Assembly: GCA_012656075.1 (NCBI GenBank)
Contig: JAAKBF010000018.1
Coordinates: forward strand, 434,001-498,000
Direction of reading: 5' to 3'
Origin: Phytophthora hibernalis
Lineage: Eukaryota > Oomycota > Peronosporomycetes > Peronosporales > Peronosporaceae
DNA length: 64,000 bases
Position 1 is the stretch's first letter. The number at the start of each line of letters is the position of its first letter. Position numbers and translations under genes: made by a program. Below, piece by piece: positions 1 to 12,099 of this stretch. Below the pieces are notes generated by a model that worked only from the letters and a program-made list of their open reading frames with translations, did not search any database and was not told the origin of the DNA.

Positions 1-181
1 AAGCGAATATGTTGCTCTCATCCCGATGTCGTCGTGTTGTAGTAATGTTGTCGTAACGACTCTGGTGTAGCATCGCATATTTTGGTCGTACCGGTACCAT
101 CATGATTTTGCATGATTTGACGGTCTGGCAACCTCTCTGACTTTATATCTATCTCGGAATATAATCCTCAATATATATATA

Positions 182-209
182 TATTCCCACCCCCATGGGG
201 GTGGGAATA
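182..209. repeat. Perfect 28-bp palindrome
   Basis: The segment is its own reverse complement. It has a C5/G5 core centred on CATG and follows directly on an (AT)n run at about 168-182. It could form a hairpin or cruciform. No flanking gene explains it; it may be the centre of a decayed foldback or MITE element. Confidence 0.75.
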
Positions 210-649
210 AATGCCTCGTCGGGAATAAACGACCGACCAATCAGCATCGTTTCTTTCCAGATACCGACGGAAAAACCACGCCCTAATCAGGGGCTCGTCG
301 CGTTGGCTGTGTAGGTTAAGTAAGCTTACTAGCTCTCTGGGCGCCCGCTACGCGGACGCTGTAGGTAGGGTGGGTTGGAGGAGTAGGGTGGCGCCTCCGC
401 TTCGCTGCGGCGAGTTTTATAGGTGCATTTACATGGTAAAAAAGTTAAATAGTTAAAAGGTTTAGTGTAGGCTAAAGCGGTACACGAGTAGTGTGCCTTT
501 ATTGAGGACAAAGTTAGTCGAGGATGTAGGCAACGCGCGTACCTAGGCGTAGTTACACACTGAATAATAATAATTTGCCAGAATTCACTTAAAAACACTC
601 CCGTGCTACGCGTATCCAGGGTTTTCGGTGCGTTTAGCACCAGTAAAGG

Positions 650-1720
650 TTACTTATAGTATACTGTATAGCGCGCGACCGCGTATACTGTGTATAGTAG
701 CACTGGTGATTAGTGTTCGTGCAGCTTGCGGGTGCGTCAGTGTATACAGTAGATTGTACATGAAAGAGTGGCTGTATAGTAGCACTGCTGATTAATGTTC
801 GTGTAACTTGCGTGCGCGCCAGTGTAGTCTGTATTGATAACAACGGCTCGTTACAGCTAAGCGTCATCGCGCAAGCCGTACTCGGGTCTATTGGTCGTGT
901 CAGTGGTAGTGTATAACGCTCGACTGTACATAGCGTGCCAGTGTATACTGTAAAGCGTGCCAGCCTGTAATGTATAGTGTGCCAACATGTAATGTATAGT
1001 GCGCCTGTGTAAAGGGTATTGGGTGCAAAATGTAATGTATAGCGTTCCATACAGCGCGCCGGTGTATAGCGTGCCAGTGTACAGCGCGCTCGTGTATAGT
1101 GTATAGCGTGCCTATGTAGAGCGCGCCAGTGTACAGCGCGCTCGTGTATAGTGTATAGCGTGCCTATGTAGAGCGCGCCAGTCTATAGTGTATAGCGTTC
1201 CAGTGTACAGCGTGCTAGGGTATAGAGTATAGCGTGCCGGTGGACAGCGCGTCAGTGTATAGTGTATAACGCTCTAGGGCACAGCGCACCAGTCTAGCGT
1301 GCCAACGAATCATGTATAACGTAAAGTGTGCCACTGTCTAATCATAGCGTGTGAGTGCAAAGTGTTTAGCGTGTCGATGTATAGTGAATAGAGTGATCCC
1401 AGCCATCTGCGTATAATGTTTATAATGTGTAGTGTATAGTGTTCCAGTGTATATTGTATAGCGTCCCAGCGTATCATGATAGCGTTCAGTATAGTACGGT
1501 ATGTAGCGTGCCAGGGTATCAGCGTCCAGAGTATAGTATATAGCGTGCAAGTGTATTACGTATACCGTGTCCTTCTAAAGCGTGCCCGTCTATAGCGTTC
1601 CAGCGTTCGCCAGTGGTTTGTGTATGGCGTGTCAGTGTGTATAGCGTATAGCGTATAGCGTATAGCGTATAGTGTGGGGATGCCAGTGTTTAACGCCCAA
1701 GCGCGATACACTATACGTGA
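650..1720. repeat. Degenerate minisatellite of GTGTATAG / GCGTGCCA units
   Basis: About 1.07 kb is built almost entirely of imperfect copies of short words such as GTGTATAGTGTATAGC and GTGCCAGTGTA, in variable order. A higher-order 52-bp unit is repeated nearly twice from 1091 (second copy from 1143). Near 1640-1670 the array shortens to GCGTATA repeats. Long apparent ORFs here, rich in Tyr, Thr and His, are by-products of the repeat. No coding function is claimed. Confidence 0.8.
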
Positions 1721-1878
1721 TTACTTCGAAGTACCTGCTAAACAGGACTCTGTGGTACCTGGTACATTACGCCTTTTACAACATAAATTATACACAATAC
1801 ATTGTTGCACAACCGTAAGCAGAGTTTAGTATGGTACTGTGTGTCGCGCACAACCGTATGTAGTGTATAGTATACGGC

Positions 1879-1954
1879 GGAGCTACTAAAATAATTATAG
1901 CATACCGCAACGACCGCAGAGTTACTAAAATAATTATAGCATACCGCAACGACC
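1879..1954. repeat. 38-bp tandem duplication
   Basis: A 38-bp AT-rich unit containing ACTAAAATAATTATAGC occurs twice head to tail with about two differences. It lies just beyond the minisatellite. The rest of 1955-2769 contains no recognisable gene; the small ORFs there resemble nothing known. Confidence 0.75.
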
Positions 1955-2769
1955 GCGGGGACAACGAAAAGAGTCAATATGTTTCAAAAGCGCGTGTAGA
2001 GTGACTGTACGCGAAGTGCAGATATAAAACATGCACCGTGCCCGCTGTTGTCTTGCTTGCCTATGGGAGCGTCTAAAATGGACTGGACCGAGTTGGAAAG
2101 GTACTCCTACTGCACCCGATTTGCAGTCTGGGCACGAGGTTTTGGTATGTTTTTGTAAATTATATCAGCAGAGCGGGGTCCGCCGCGCGGTTATTGAACA
2201 ATCGGTTTGTTTCGGGCTTCTACAGAAATGTTTGCCTTTCAGCGAATGGGTGGTCATGATCGTGCTACCGATCGAAGTCCGTGTCACAGTTGTTCGCAGT
2301 TAGGTCCGATTCTAAACCGTCACGCTCGGTCATTTTTGTAATTTCCTGAAACATTTGGGCAGTCAGGAAGGTAGTGTCAGTCCGTACAAAGGTGAACGTA
2401 GTATGGGAAAAGCCTCCTACAAATATGCAAAAAGAGAGGAAAAAGCAGGTAGATGGGTGCAGGATGGACGGACAGACAGACTGACAGGACTCTCGGTTAC
2501 TAGAGTTCGAATTCCCAACTTGATTTTTCGGATGATGATATCGAACCAACCAGCGCAAGAGAATGCGACATTATAGCCAATCATACCCGACGTCATCATT
2601 GTCCCAACGCCTTCCCAATTATTTAGGAAATTCACTGCCGTTATCAAATAATCTCACATACAAAATCCAAATGTAAATAGTACATTACCCGTTAAAGTCC
2701 ACAAATTCCCAATACAAATTTCATTGTGATTGTTGGGGGTGAGCCTTCGATACACTATCATTGGAAAAC

Positions 2770-4835
2770 ATGCAGCGCGCGGCAAGGGGACTTGACATCC
2801 CGCAAGGGATGGCAGGGCAGATGGCAGCAGCGCTGAAGTGCTTCAGTGAATTCTTAGCTCTGGGTAACATGAATGAGGACTCTATTGCTAGCATAGCTAA
2901 AGCGCTGGCTGCTCCTGGTGCTGTCCCTAGTCAAAACTTTTATTCGCTGCTAACAGCTTTTCAATTTTCCTGCAAACTAAGCCAAGTGCTCGAGGAAGCT
3001 GCCTTGCTAAGGCCACATCTGCCGGCTATATGTCACAAAGTCGTTAACCTTCCATGCGAGCGGAATCCTCAGCACCTATCAGACAGCAAGCGAATTGCCA
3101 AAATTCGCGACAAAATGGCCTCAACCATCGAGGAGCGAAATTTGATTGCGGGCGAGCAGACAGGAGAAGCTCCAGGCTGCACGCTCGCCGACTCGCGTGT
3201 ACTGGTGAGAAACGGCCATCAAGGGGTTGGGTCTGGCTACAACAGTCTGCATGCTGCTGCTGTACTAACGCTAATGTGGCATACGTTCGGACGAGCTATC
3301 GATACCTGCTTTGCTAGGAAGAATCAGCTTTCGATGTCGGCGTCGGGCGAGCACTTTCTCCATGTGGCGAGGATCAAGACGTCTGTAGTGCAAGGTATTT
3401 CTATCAACAAGGCCGCGACACATTGGGAGAAATGTATGCTACATGGCTTAGGAATGCTGTTCATCGGTGCGTCGGAGTCTTCCAGATTTGTGTTTACACT
3501 CGTGCCTCATGCAGCAGCGTCCGATTTGCCGTGTGAGAAGGCATACAGCCAAGAAGAAGCTATCCTGTTCTGGGAGAGCCTGTACGAAAAGGTTGAGGGG
3601 AAGAGCGAGCCACCCACGAAGCGCGTCAGAGGAAGACCAAATGTATCCAAGTATATTAACGACGTTATTACCATAGTCTCCGAGCGGCTGTCTCGGCTGG
3701 GTTAAGCAGCCACTCCTTGCGTCGTGCCTCGGCGGCGTACGCGAATGCATCGTCGCAACTTGCGATCCAGTGGATCTCGACGCGTGGTGCTTGTCAGCTT
3801 GACTCTCACGAAAGCGTTCACGTACGTCGGGACTACCACACGCGAAGACCAAAGCGTCGGCAAAATCTTAGCCTGGTACAGATACCCGCATCTGCCTTGC
3901 ACCACGCCGACGATTGGAACGCTGCGGGAGGTTCTCACTGGACTTGAGTATGCTCAGACGCTTACCCTTCGCGGGCAGCTCTTCAATAACGCCAGCGGCT
4001 TCACTGATACGAGTCTCAACGTCGACACAATGGTATTGGATGCTGCACTGGCGTCCCTGCTGATCCACCTCGAAGAAGTCACAGCTGCAGTCACCACAGA
4101 GCAGGCGTCGACAGGCTTCACGTCGCACTACGTGTACCGCTTCCACGAATCCCTTGACACAACCAACACAGCATTGGGGTCCCGACTGTCGCTGCAAACG
4201 TGCATCGGCTGGGGTCAGCAGCTTCGCTCGGTGTGGGAGACGGAGAACTTCGCGCAGCTTGGGGATCGCAGCAGCGGTGACACCACTGTGCTCGCGGCTG
4301 CCGTCACGCAGATACTGTCATCCATCGCAAATATGCAGCGCACACTTCACAAGCTCGTCGCGCTACAAAATACCAAGCCAGTCAGTACTGCGAGTGCTGC
4401 TTCAGCAACATGTAGTTGCTCATCAGCTGATCGGCTAGCCCAGTCAGTCAGCGATGTCATCGTTGACGCACACTCGCTTGCTGGAAACTTCTACAACTGG
4501 TACACACTGGAGCTGTGGCACAGAAGAAACAACAATTTGTCCGTGCTGATCTCAAGGCATGCGTGAACATCATGACCATAGCAGCAAGCCGACAGGTTGA
4601 CGTACGAACTGCTCCGCTGGATCGAGATGGTGTCGCGCATCGTCTGTGGAAGCAGGCACTGTGGACGCTAACCGAAGCCTTGGACAAAAAGACAAACGCG
4701 GCGCTGGGGAACATTGACGGCAAAGGCCACTTCCTGATTTACCGGTTAGGGCGCGCGACTCTTCGGACCCGAGGCTGGCCGGACGAAACACAGACACCGG
4801 GGTGGGTACCGAATACAATCTTCAAGTACAACTGA
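2770..4835 (+). pseudogene. Crypton-like tyrosine recombinase, frameshifted
   Basis: The reading frame opens at ATG 2770 (an upstream in-frame TTG at 2761 is less likely) and stops at 3705. The protein is recognisable in three frames: 2770-3705, about 3695-3800 and about 3800-4560, with a last piece at 4515-4835. Box A appears as LMWHTFGRAID with its Arg, followed by HVARIKTS. The H-x-x-R box is HSLRR at about 3709-3723, in a shifted frame. A candidate nucleophile Tyr lies in KAFTYVGTTTRED near 3810. This order matches the tyrosine recombinases of oomycete Crypton/DIRS-type elements. At least three frame changes separate the parts, so as read it is inactive, although each catalytic box is present. 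Family assignment rests on motif order only. Confidence 0.6.
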
Positions 4836-5450
4836 AGGGACGCCTCAGCTAGCACCATGAGCGCGGCACATGGAGCGCTGGATGCAAGGGCGGGCACGGC
4901 GACAAGTGGAGCTGAAGACGATGCGGGAGGGAGGACGGCGACGGCGCGAGACCAAGCGAAGGCTGGGTGACAGTGGGAGCCAAGCCAGCGAATGCACTTG
5001 GCAAGGGTCACAATGGAAGGGAGCGCGGGGAAAGCAAAAGGAGCAGGTCAACAGCAGCGCAGCCCAAGGAAACTCTCCCCAGTAAGTCGAAATCGCAATC
5101 GAAAGGCGAAGGGCCAGCGCAAGGGAACGCTGAGGCGAGTGGGAAACAGCAGATCTAAATGACGGGCGCGCGGTTTCCAGCAACCCCGTAAGTATTTGCT
5201 GCAAGGAGCGCAACAAGACTACGTGCTACATACAGCGATTCGGATGGGGAACAGGCCAACGAGCAACGGTTTCAACGCTTTGCGGCGAAGATGTCAAGGA
5301 GCAGGTCAAGGACCGTACCATGCAGCAGCTACGACAAGTCTAGAAAGACGATCCGACGGCCGAGCAACAGGAGATGTACCAGAACCTTCACAGCTACTGG
5401 GACCTGCAAGACCCAGAGCACGGACGAGCTTTGATCAGAATGCTATATGA

Positions 5451-6740
5451 TTGAGTCGTGGAGAAATCGCTCATGCAAGGAGAAGCGGAGACAATATGGA
5501 GGTTTTGCCATTTAGAAGGGGTGATGAAGGAGAACGGGCCACCTTCGGTAACCACGGAAGCTGCCACCCCGTACATAGGGCGGTAAGCAAAGGGCTATCA
5601 GGCTTCAGAGTGGACACGGACACAGAAGAGGAGAAGCGAATGAGGGAATTATTTACAAGGCCAGCGGAACGTGTCCTCGAGTTGAGGAAGAGGACGGTTG
5701 ATGAAGACCGTGCGTTGGTGATGATTCTCACACATGAGTTGAAACTTTCAAGCCCGCCCCGTTTCTCATCCAGCCCATGGATGCAGAGAAACTGGCAGTG
5801 TTCACTGACCTCTTCCACGCTACCGAGTATCCTCTCTACGCGCATCTGGCTCCCGGGCAGCGTTTCGGCGACGGCTTGTCCAAGGACGTCATCATGCGCT
5901 TCATCTTGGCTGGGCACGAAGCGGCCCCGGGACACAAGCAAGAGGTCCAGGAGTTTAAGACACCGCTTTCAAGGATTGCATTGGACGCCACCAAGAGAAA
6001 TTACCGTAACCTTCAAAGGAAGCGGTCTGCAGCAAGATGTGATGGCAAATGCCCTTCGCTTCGAAGCCGCTGCCGCTGATCGATTATAAACAGCGGGACA
6101 ACGCAAAGAGACGCACCAGCTGGTACTACGAGTTCACGGTGGCGCTCCGTCGAGGAACCATGTCGTCAAGGGACATGTACTGGGTGCTTACGCAGGCGCT
6201 GGGATTGCAAGTGCAGGAAATGAAGCACACGGAGACGGAGATAGCTGGAGTCAATGACAAAGAATGGCGTGTACTGGCGAAAGGTCCAGCGTGCCCGGCG
6301 CGCATACGTCAAGCGGCTTATATCTCTATAGACCAAGTGGAGATAGTGGTCCATCACCACACTGTCAACGTTAACTGGCCATGTAGGTTGTGCCACTCGC
6401 CTGGCCACGCACCCAAGATCTGCATAATCGAAGAGGGAATACTGAAAAAGCAGCACGCGGTGCACGGGTTGCGACTGAAGAGAAACTGCCATCCTCGGTC
6501 GTGAAGCTGACCAAGGCGATCGGGGATGACGTATTGCCCACTACCATCGAGGAGCTACAGTCTCTGATGCAGCAACACCGGATCCCGTCCAAGGACAACA
6601 GACACGAGCAGAAAGCACACTCAACAAGCCATAAGCTACCCAAAGCACGAGATGGCTCACCGAGCAACAGATTGCGATTGGCGTCGATCGACCGACCGGT
6701 ACTCCCCAGAGAAGTGGAGAAGCACAGGTAGCCAGTGCAA
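5451..6740 (+). pseudogene. LINE ORF1 (gag-like) with CCHC zinc knuckle
   Basis: Overlapping frames at 5451-6089, 5777-6079 and 6049-6504 together give a gag-like protein. The clearest part, 6049-6504, ends in a nucleic-acid-binding knuckle of form C-x2-C-x4-H-x4-C (CRLCHSPGHAPKIC) at about 6387-6428. ORF1 proteins of this kind coat LINE RNA. The downstream part to about 7130 is Arg/Ser-rich. It is broken by frame changes and would not make one protein. Confidence 0.55.
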
Positions 6741-7599
6741 CAACAGGGCGATCAGCGGCTTAGCAGTCCAGCACACGACGGACAGAGAGGATCAGCACTG
6801 GATACTGAGAAGACGGGAGACAGCACCCGCCCAACTACGGAGCCACGTCCGCAGTTAAGGAGGGCGTACTGACTGGCCATCAGGACCCGCCTGAGCAGAA
6901 GCAGACGGCGGCTGTGATTATGATGGAGATGAGAAGATGATCGACCTGAGCGCTCTGAGCGCTCTGGTGGAGCCAGAGAGCATGCCGGTCGTCGCCAACA
7001 ATCATGAGAGGACAAGCAGAGGTCAGGGTGCTGATTCGCCGGTGCGACGACGATCACCTACGAGACGTATATTGAAGCGAGGCTCAAGAGGGAGAGGACG
7101 AAGTGCGGGAAGGAGGTCGAAGTGAAGAGGGATGGTATGATGACCGACCTTCCACGGGCGAGATCCTCTGTCTCTCCCAAGAGACTAGCTCCTGACGATT
7201 GGACCAGAGATCAGAACGAACAGCGAGATGGAGAACCCAAAAAGGTGCGACACACTCCCTGAAGAGCGGAATGACGCGTTCACTCTCGCCAAGAAAGCGA
7301 GGAAGCACGTCTCCAGTGAAAAGAGATAAAACATTGCAGCAGAGGTACATGCATCAGTACCTGGTGGTAACGCAGGCTGGCACCGGCAGGGAACAGTGAC
7401 AGGAAGCTGAGGTAAGACCACGAGGGGACTCCAAGGGCAGTCCGGACACGATCCATGCGGAGCAGCTTAGCGCCAAGGATTAACAGGTGGAGAAGCAGAG
7501 GAAAGCACGGAAGAAAGGGCGACTTGGAAGGACGACCCCGAATGCATTTTTACTGGGCCCAATGCGGGTGATCATGGGGGAGCGCCTCTCGACATATGG

Positions 7600-8240
7600 C
7601 TCGGTATCTTAGGAGGTACCATTACGGACGTGGCTGCTAACGGTCAATGTGGTTGGTTGGCAGGTTACGCGGCCCTCTACAACGTGGCTGAAGGCGTGAT
7701 CAAACCCAATACGGAGATCGCAGACGCTGTCAATGCGTCAAGAAAGAGGTCACCAATGGTATGGTGGCGACCATCGTGGATGGAATCAAGGGGCACCCTG
7801 AAAACCTCGACGTAGAGCTGAATGCAAGCGGTATCCGATCCTAAGCGGCACAGCGCCAGATGCACGTATATGATCTCTGGCGCACCACTATGTGACGCAG
7901 TGGTCCAAGTCACTGAAGTCTGTGGTGCCGACGCACTTTTGGGTGCGCCCTGCCCACTTGAAGGGCATGACCATATACGCAAGAGAGACGATCTACGTGC
8001 TTAACGTGGATAGGAGGAACATGACCAGAGTGCAGGCCTAAGCATATCGGTCGGTCCAACTGGAGGAGAATGATTCGTTTGAGTCCGGCACAGTACACAC
8101 GCTGGAGACACGAAGGGCACTAGCGATGTGGCAGGAGCTAATCGGTGCTGGCGTGCTGATTCCAGTGCTGATTCTCAAGTGGAGTGACACCGGCAACCAT
8201 TTAGAGAACGTGAGTTATGTATCTGCTCCAAGGCCTAGTA
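7600..8240 (+). pseudogene. OTU-like cysteine protease segment inside the LINE
   Basis: At 7630-7670 the translation reads AANGQCGWLAGYAALYN, close to the D-G-N-C catalytic-Cys box of OTU cysteine proteases (Cys codon 7648-7650). About 180 codons later the frame near 8140-8215 reads LILKWSDTGNHLENV, resembling the C-terminal catalytic-His box of OTU domains (His codon 8198-8200). The spacing suits an OTU fold. Stops and at least one frame change separate the two boxes. OTU domains are known from some retroelement polyproteins; the role here is inferred and the assignment is tentative. Confidence 0.4.
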
Positions 8241-9509
8241 GACTATGTCCAATGTGTGACGTTCAAGTGAAATTTCAGAGTGATCCGTGTTGATTTAGTG
8301 TTGTTGTGTAGGGAAAGCTCCTTAAGCGGTAAAACCCCCGTAGACTTCTACTGACTATACTTGAACTCGTTAAGGACAATAGTGCACGCATGCACGAACC
8401 TTTCCTAGAAGTCCTCAAACCTCTATCTAGGAAAAGTACTAGTCCATACTACCACTCTTACCTTCAACATGAGTCAGTTGTTGCAGCACAAGTGACCACC
8501 AACCTCAGTCGGGGTCTCGTTACCATTTCAAGCGATAACTTACGATGACGATCGTTACGAGTTTTACATGCAGCACATCACGGAACTGGCAGAACGGCGA
8601 AATGACATACAATTGAAGTATGGGCGGTCGAAGTTAGACTCTATCCAGTACGATGCCGACCAAATCGCCAAGGACGCTACGAAACAGTTGGGGAGATAAG
8701 GAGGACGGCTAAGTTGCTCCAACGGGCCATCGAAAGCACGGCCAAGGACGGATATGCAGCTACAGCTACAGGTGGGGCAGGTCTGGATCCACGGTTAAGC
8801 GACGCAGGGGTGGCTCACGTGAAGATTCAGGCGGCAACACAAGAGGAGGGCGTATGCGAAGACTCGACGCGCACGGAACAGAGCGCCGTGGTCGAACCTG
8901 TCACACCAGGCCCGCAAGCCGAACAACACGTTAGCGGAGAATCAAGGTGAGCATCGCAGATGCGGACGATGCACAGGCACGGGAGGTGCAGATGCATCCG
9001 GGACCAAGCAGCGCCCGCGGCAGTAGTAAGGCGGCACGGGCAGGCGGCGATGAAAGGATAATCGAAGGGGACGGAGCGGACGTAGCAGACAACATGGCGC
9101 ACACGGCTGAGGCTGGGACTCCATCAGCGTCAGCGCGTCGTGCGACGGGCATGAGCCAGAACGTCGCGAATGAGACAGCAGAATGCAGGCAGAGCAAAAT
9201 TCTGCGCAATGTCGGCGCGCCCGGTACTGACCAAGGAGACAGCAAGCAGCCTTTACGCGAGGCGCAGGAACGGGAGGAGGACACGATCAATGCCAGTAAT
9301 GAACAGTAGTCAGTTGACAGGGACCTGCGTACAGCGGGAATGTATAGCGGAAATGGAGCAACCAACACTGCATCAGTATTTTGGCTCAATCACAAAGCAG
9401 GATATGGACAGACAACATCAAGGCGCATTTCGGCGTCATGGTAAGCAGATACGACAAGCAAGAGCACAACGAGAGAAGAGAGCAGCAGAACGCACAGCCA
9501 GGCAGCACA

Positions 9510-10430
9510 AGGACGACGTGACGATAGGGGTTTCGACAGTCAATGTCAGAGGTCTTGCCCCGATTATCAAAAACTTGGCGCCGAAGTTACAAGGACTGAA
9601 GGAATCATATGAAAGGGAAAACGGGACATTGTGCTTCTCCAAGAGACGCATCTACACGAAGATGAACATAGAACTGCTCAAGAACAGCATGCGGTACAGT
9701 GGGGATTCAAGCGAGCAGTAGCAGACAAGTTGTCGTACTGGTCGTCGGGAACGAAACAGAGAGCGGGGCTAGCCATACTCATCAACCCTTACGGCGCCGT
9801 GAAGGACACGAAACCGTGCGGGGAGGTATTGGACGGAGCACCTGCTAACGATCACAGGGTCAATTGGAGGTAAAGTGTACTTGTTCATCAACGTGTATGC
9901 TGCGTTTAATGGGGCGTGCAGAGTCAAAAATAATTCAGACACTACAACGCATAAAGTTTCTAGTCGAGGTGGAAATTATCTGTGGGGCGACTTCAACTGT
10001 GTGCTGGATCAACAGATCGATCGAGTTGGAGGCACAAGTGCAGATGACGTATGTGCCAAGGAGTTGCATCAATTTGTGGACATGCAGGGACTAGTGGATG
10101 CTGGCGGGTACACTAAACCAACGAGATCGTCAGCACAAGCACTAAGAAGATTTGTAGAAGAGCACCACACGCATCGACACACAGCCGCATCGGGGAGGGT
10201 GTGACGTCGCGCCTAGATCGCTGGTATGTGGCGCCTCGTACGAGAAACACAGTGAGAGGGATTATTACTAAAGAGTCACCATGTAACGCGGATCACAAGG
10301 AAGTGTTGATGGAACTGCACCCACCGGCCGGAGCAACCAGAATGAAGAAGAGAGTAAAGGTCTACCCACCGCCTAACTTCGTTAAAGCTGCCACAGACAA
10401 CCTTAGCAAGATTCAATTGAAGTAGTTCGC
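9510..10430 (+). pseudogene. LINE AP-type endonuclease domain, frameshifted
   Basis: The exonuclease-endonuclease-phosphatase fold can be followed through successive frames. TIGVSTVNVRGL is the first strand. LLQETHLHEDE near 9631 carries the catalytic Glu. AGLAILINPYG comes next, then LWGDFNCVLD near 9985-10015 with the Asp-Asn pair. SRLDRWYV and NADHKEVLMEL at 10201-10310 supply the final Asp-His pair. This is the target-nicking endonuclease of APE-type LINEs. It is split over at least four frames and is therefore non-functional as read. Confidence 0.7.
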
Positions 10431-10539
10431 GAAGGAAATGGACTCCATGAGCAGAAACATGGTGGCGGGGGCTTGGGATAGATTCAAGACAGATCTCAAG
10501 ATGGAAATGGGGCTGGTCAGAAAATAAGCAAGTCAGCGG

Positions 10540-12099
10540 ATGACCAAGACGTACAGACAGAAGATCAAGCGTGTCAAAAAGCAGCTTGCGAAAGCTGGCT
10601 TTACGAACCAAGACCAAAGCGGGAGGATGAAGGACCTGCTGGCGAAACTCCAGAAAGTACAAGAAGAACGTAGGTTTTTACGCAGACGCGGGCTGATTGT
10701 CAAGAACGCCTGGAGCTCCAAAGCAAACACCAAGCACTTCTTCAACAGAGTCAGCACCAAGTTCGGCGACAACGTTATCCCCAGCCTCATCCCCAATTAC
10801 GTCAACAATGCCGGCTCACGCACATGCAGATATACTGGCGAGAGCTGGGAGCCAATATTCAACAGGACAGCTACGGAGAAGGCGGGAATTGATGACTATG
10901 TGGATCGATTGGCTGTGAGATGGGCGAAACTAGACATGAACGATATATATGCTTATATCACGGAGCAGGAGGTTGCTGCGGCCATCAAGCACTGCAAAAC
11001 GGGCAAAGCTTGTGGACCGGATGGCCTAAGCAACGAATGGTACACAGACAACAGTACGGAGTTGGTGCCGATATTAACCCGACTATACAATGATTGTAGG
11101 AGTGGAGGAGTCACGCCGGCATCGTTTGCGGAAGCTTACATCTTCAGCATTAACAAGGGAGGGGACTCACACAACCCACATTACTATAGGCCGATAGCCT
11201 TGCTGAATTCTGATTACAAACTTTTTACGCGAATCCTGGCCTGGAGAGTGCGTGCACACCTGCCGAATTTGGTACACCAGACCCAGTACGGGTTTGTATC
11301 AGGTAGAACGATATACGAGGCTATCGACTTGTATGAGGCAGTCAAAATAATATGCAGCAACTCCGACAAGTATAGAAAATACAACTCGCTGGACCGAGAA
11401 TTTTTACTGCGCGTACTTCGGAAGAAGGGTCTTCGACCGAAATATTGCAAGATCATCGATGCAATTCATGAGGATACGATCGTAAAATTCATGGCGAACG
11501 GCACCTTATCCGGAGCGGTACGTGTCACACGCGGGATCCGTCAAGGATGCCCGTTGGTACCGATTCTGTTTATCCTCGCAGTCGACTTATTGTATGATGA
11601 GGTGGAACTAGACACTAGACTGAGTGGAATCGACATGGAGCCGACAAGTAGCGGATGGCAAGCTCAAGTGGCGGGCTATGCAGACGACTCGGTCATCTAC
11701 ATAGCGGATCGCAACATGCAGGCGGCTGCTATTCAGGCGGTAAACAGATTTTCTGGTGTGTCGGGTCTTTTGCTCAATGTGCAGAAATCAGTGGCGATTA
11801 ATTTGGGACGTGGAGGTAGCAGTGGGACAGAGGCACAGGGCAAGACATCAGCTGTGAGTAATTTGGAAAATGATAACGTCAGAGTGAACGAAAGTAGCGG
11901 GGCACCTGAGACGGGGCTGGTGGTGGAAGCATTGTCGAGTACCAGGTACCTAGTACATATAGCAGGATCCGAAGACACAACTGAAGAAGCATGGACTAAG
12001 GCGATGAATGCGCTGAGAGTCCGGCTGGCGATGGCGGAGACCAAGACCAACTCGGTCAAGCAACGCGAACTAAATTGCGTCGGCGAGCATTGTGCCTAA
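10540..12099 (+). CDS. LINE reverse transcriptase (519-residue open segment)
   Basis: This is the longest open segment of the LINE. Palm and finger motifs run in order: KTGKACGPDGLSNEWY, YYRPIALLNSDYKLFTRIL, RIRQGCPL for RT motif B (as RGIRQGCPLVPILF), and the catalytic motif C as YADDSVIY. The motif A region is abnormal. A block before YNSLDREFLL appears shortened, so the usual hydrophobic-x-D-x3-A-Y pattern is not clean. Polymerase activity is therefore doubtful even though the frame is open. Upstream and downstream frames of the same element are broken. Confidence 0.75.
   Translation: MTKTYRQKIKRVKKQLAKAGFTNQDQSGRMKDLLAKLQKVQEERRFLRRRGLIVKNAWSSKANTKHFFNRVSTKFGDNVIPSLIPNYVNNAGSRTCRYTGESWEPIFNRTATEKAGIDDYVDRLAVRWAKLDMNDIYAYITEQEVAAAIKHCKTGKACGPDGLSNEWYTDNSTELVPILTRLYNDCRSGGVTPASFAEAYIFSINKGGDSHNPHYYRPIALLNSDYKLFTRILAWRVRAHLPNLVHQTQYGFVSGRTIYEAIDLYEAVKIICSNSDKYRKYNSLDREFLLRVLRKKGLRPKYCKIIDAIHEDTIVKFMANGTLSGAVRVTRGIRQGCPLVPILFILAVDLLYDEVELDTRLSGIDMEPTSSGWQAQVAGYADDSVIYIADRNMQAAAIQAVNRFSGVSGLLLNVQKSVAINLGRGGSSGTEAQGKTSAVSNLENDNVRVNESSGAPETGLVVEALSSTRYLVHIAGSEDTTEEAWTKAMNALRVRLAMAETKTNSVKQRELNCVGEHCA

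Noticed and set aside
634..1977. Several minus-strand ORFs of 70-138 residues rich in Tyr/Thr/His
   Set aside because: They arise from the GTGTATAG minisatellite; no start context, domain or codon pattern supports translation.
2490..2515. GAGTTCGAATTCCC resembles a tRNA B box
   Set aside because: No matching A box, acceptor stem or cloverleaf could be drawn around it.
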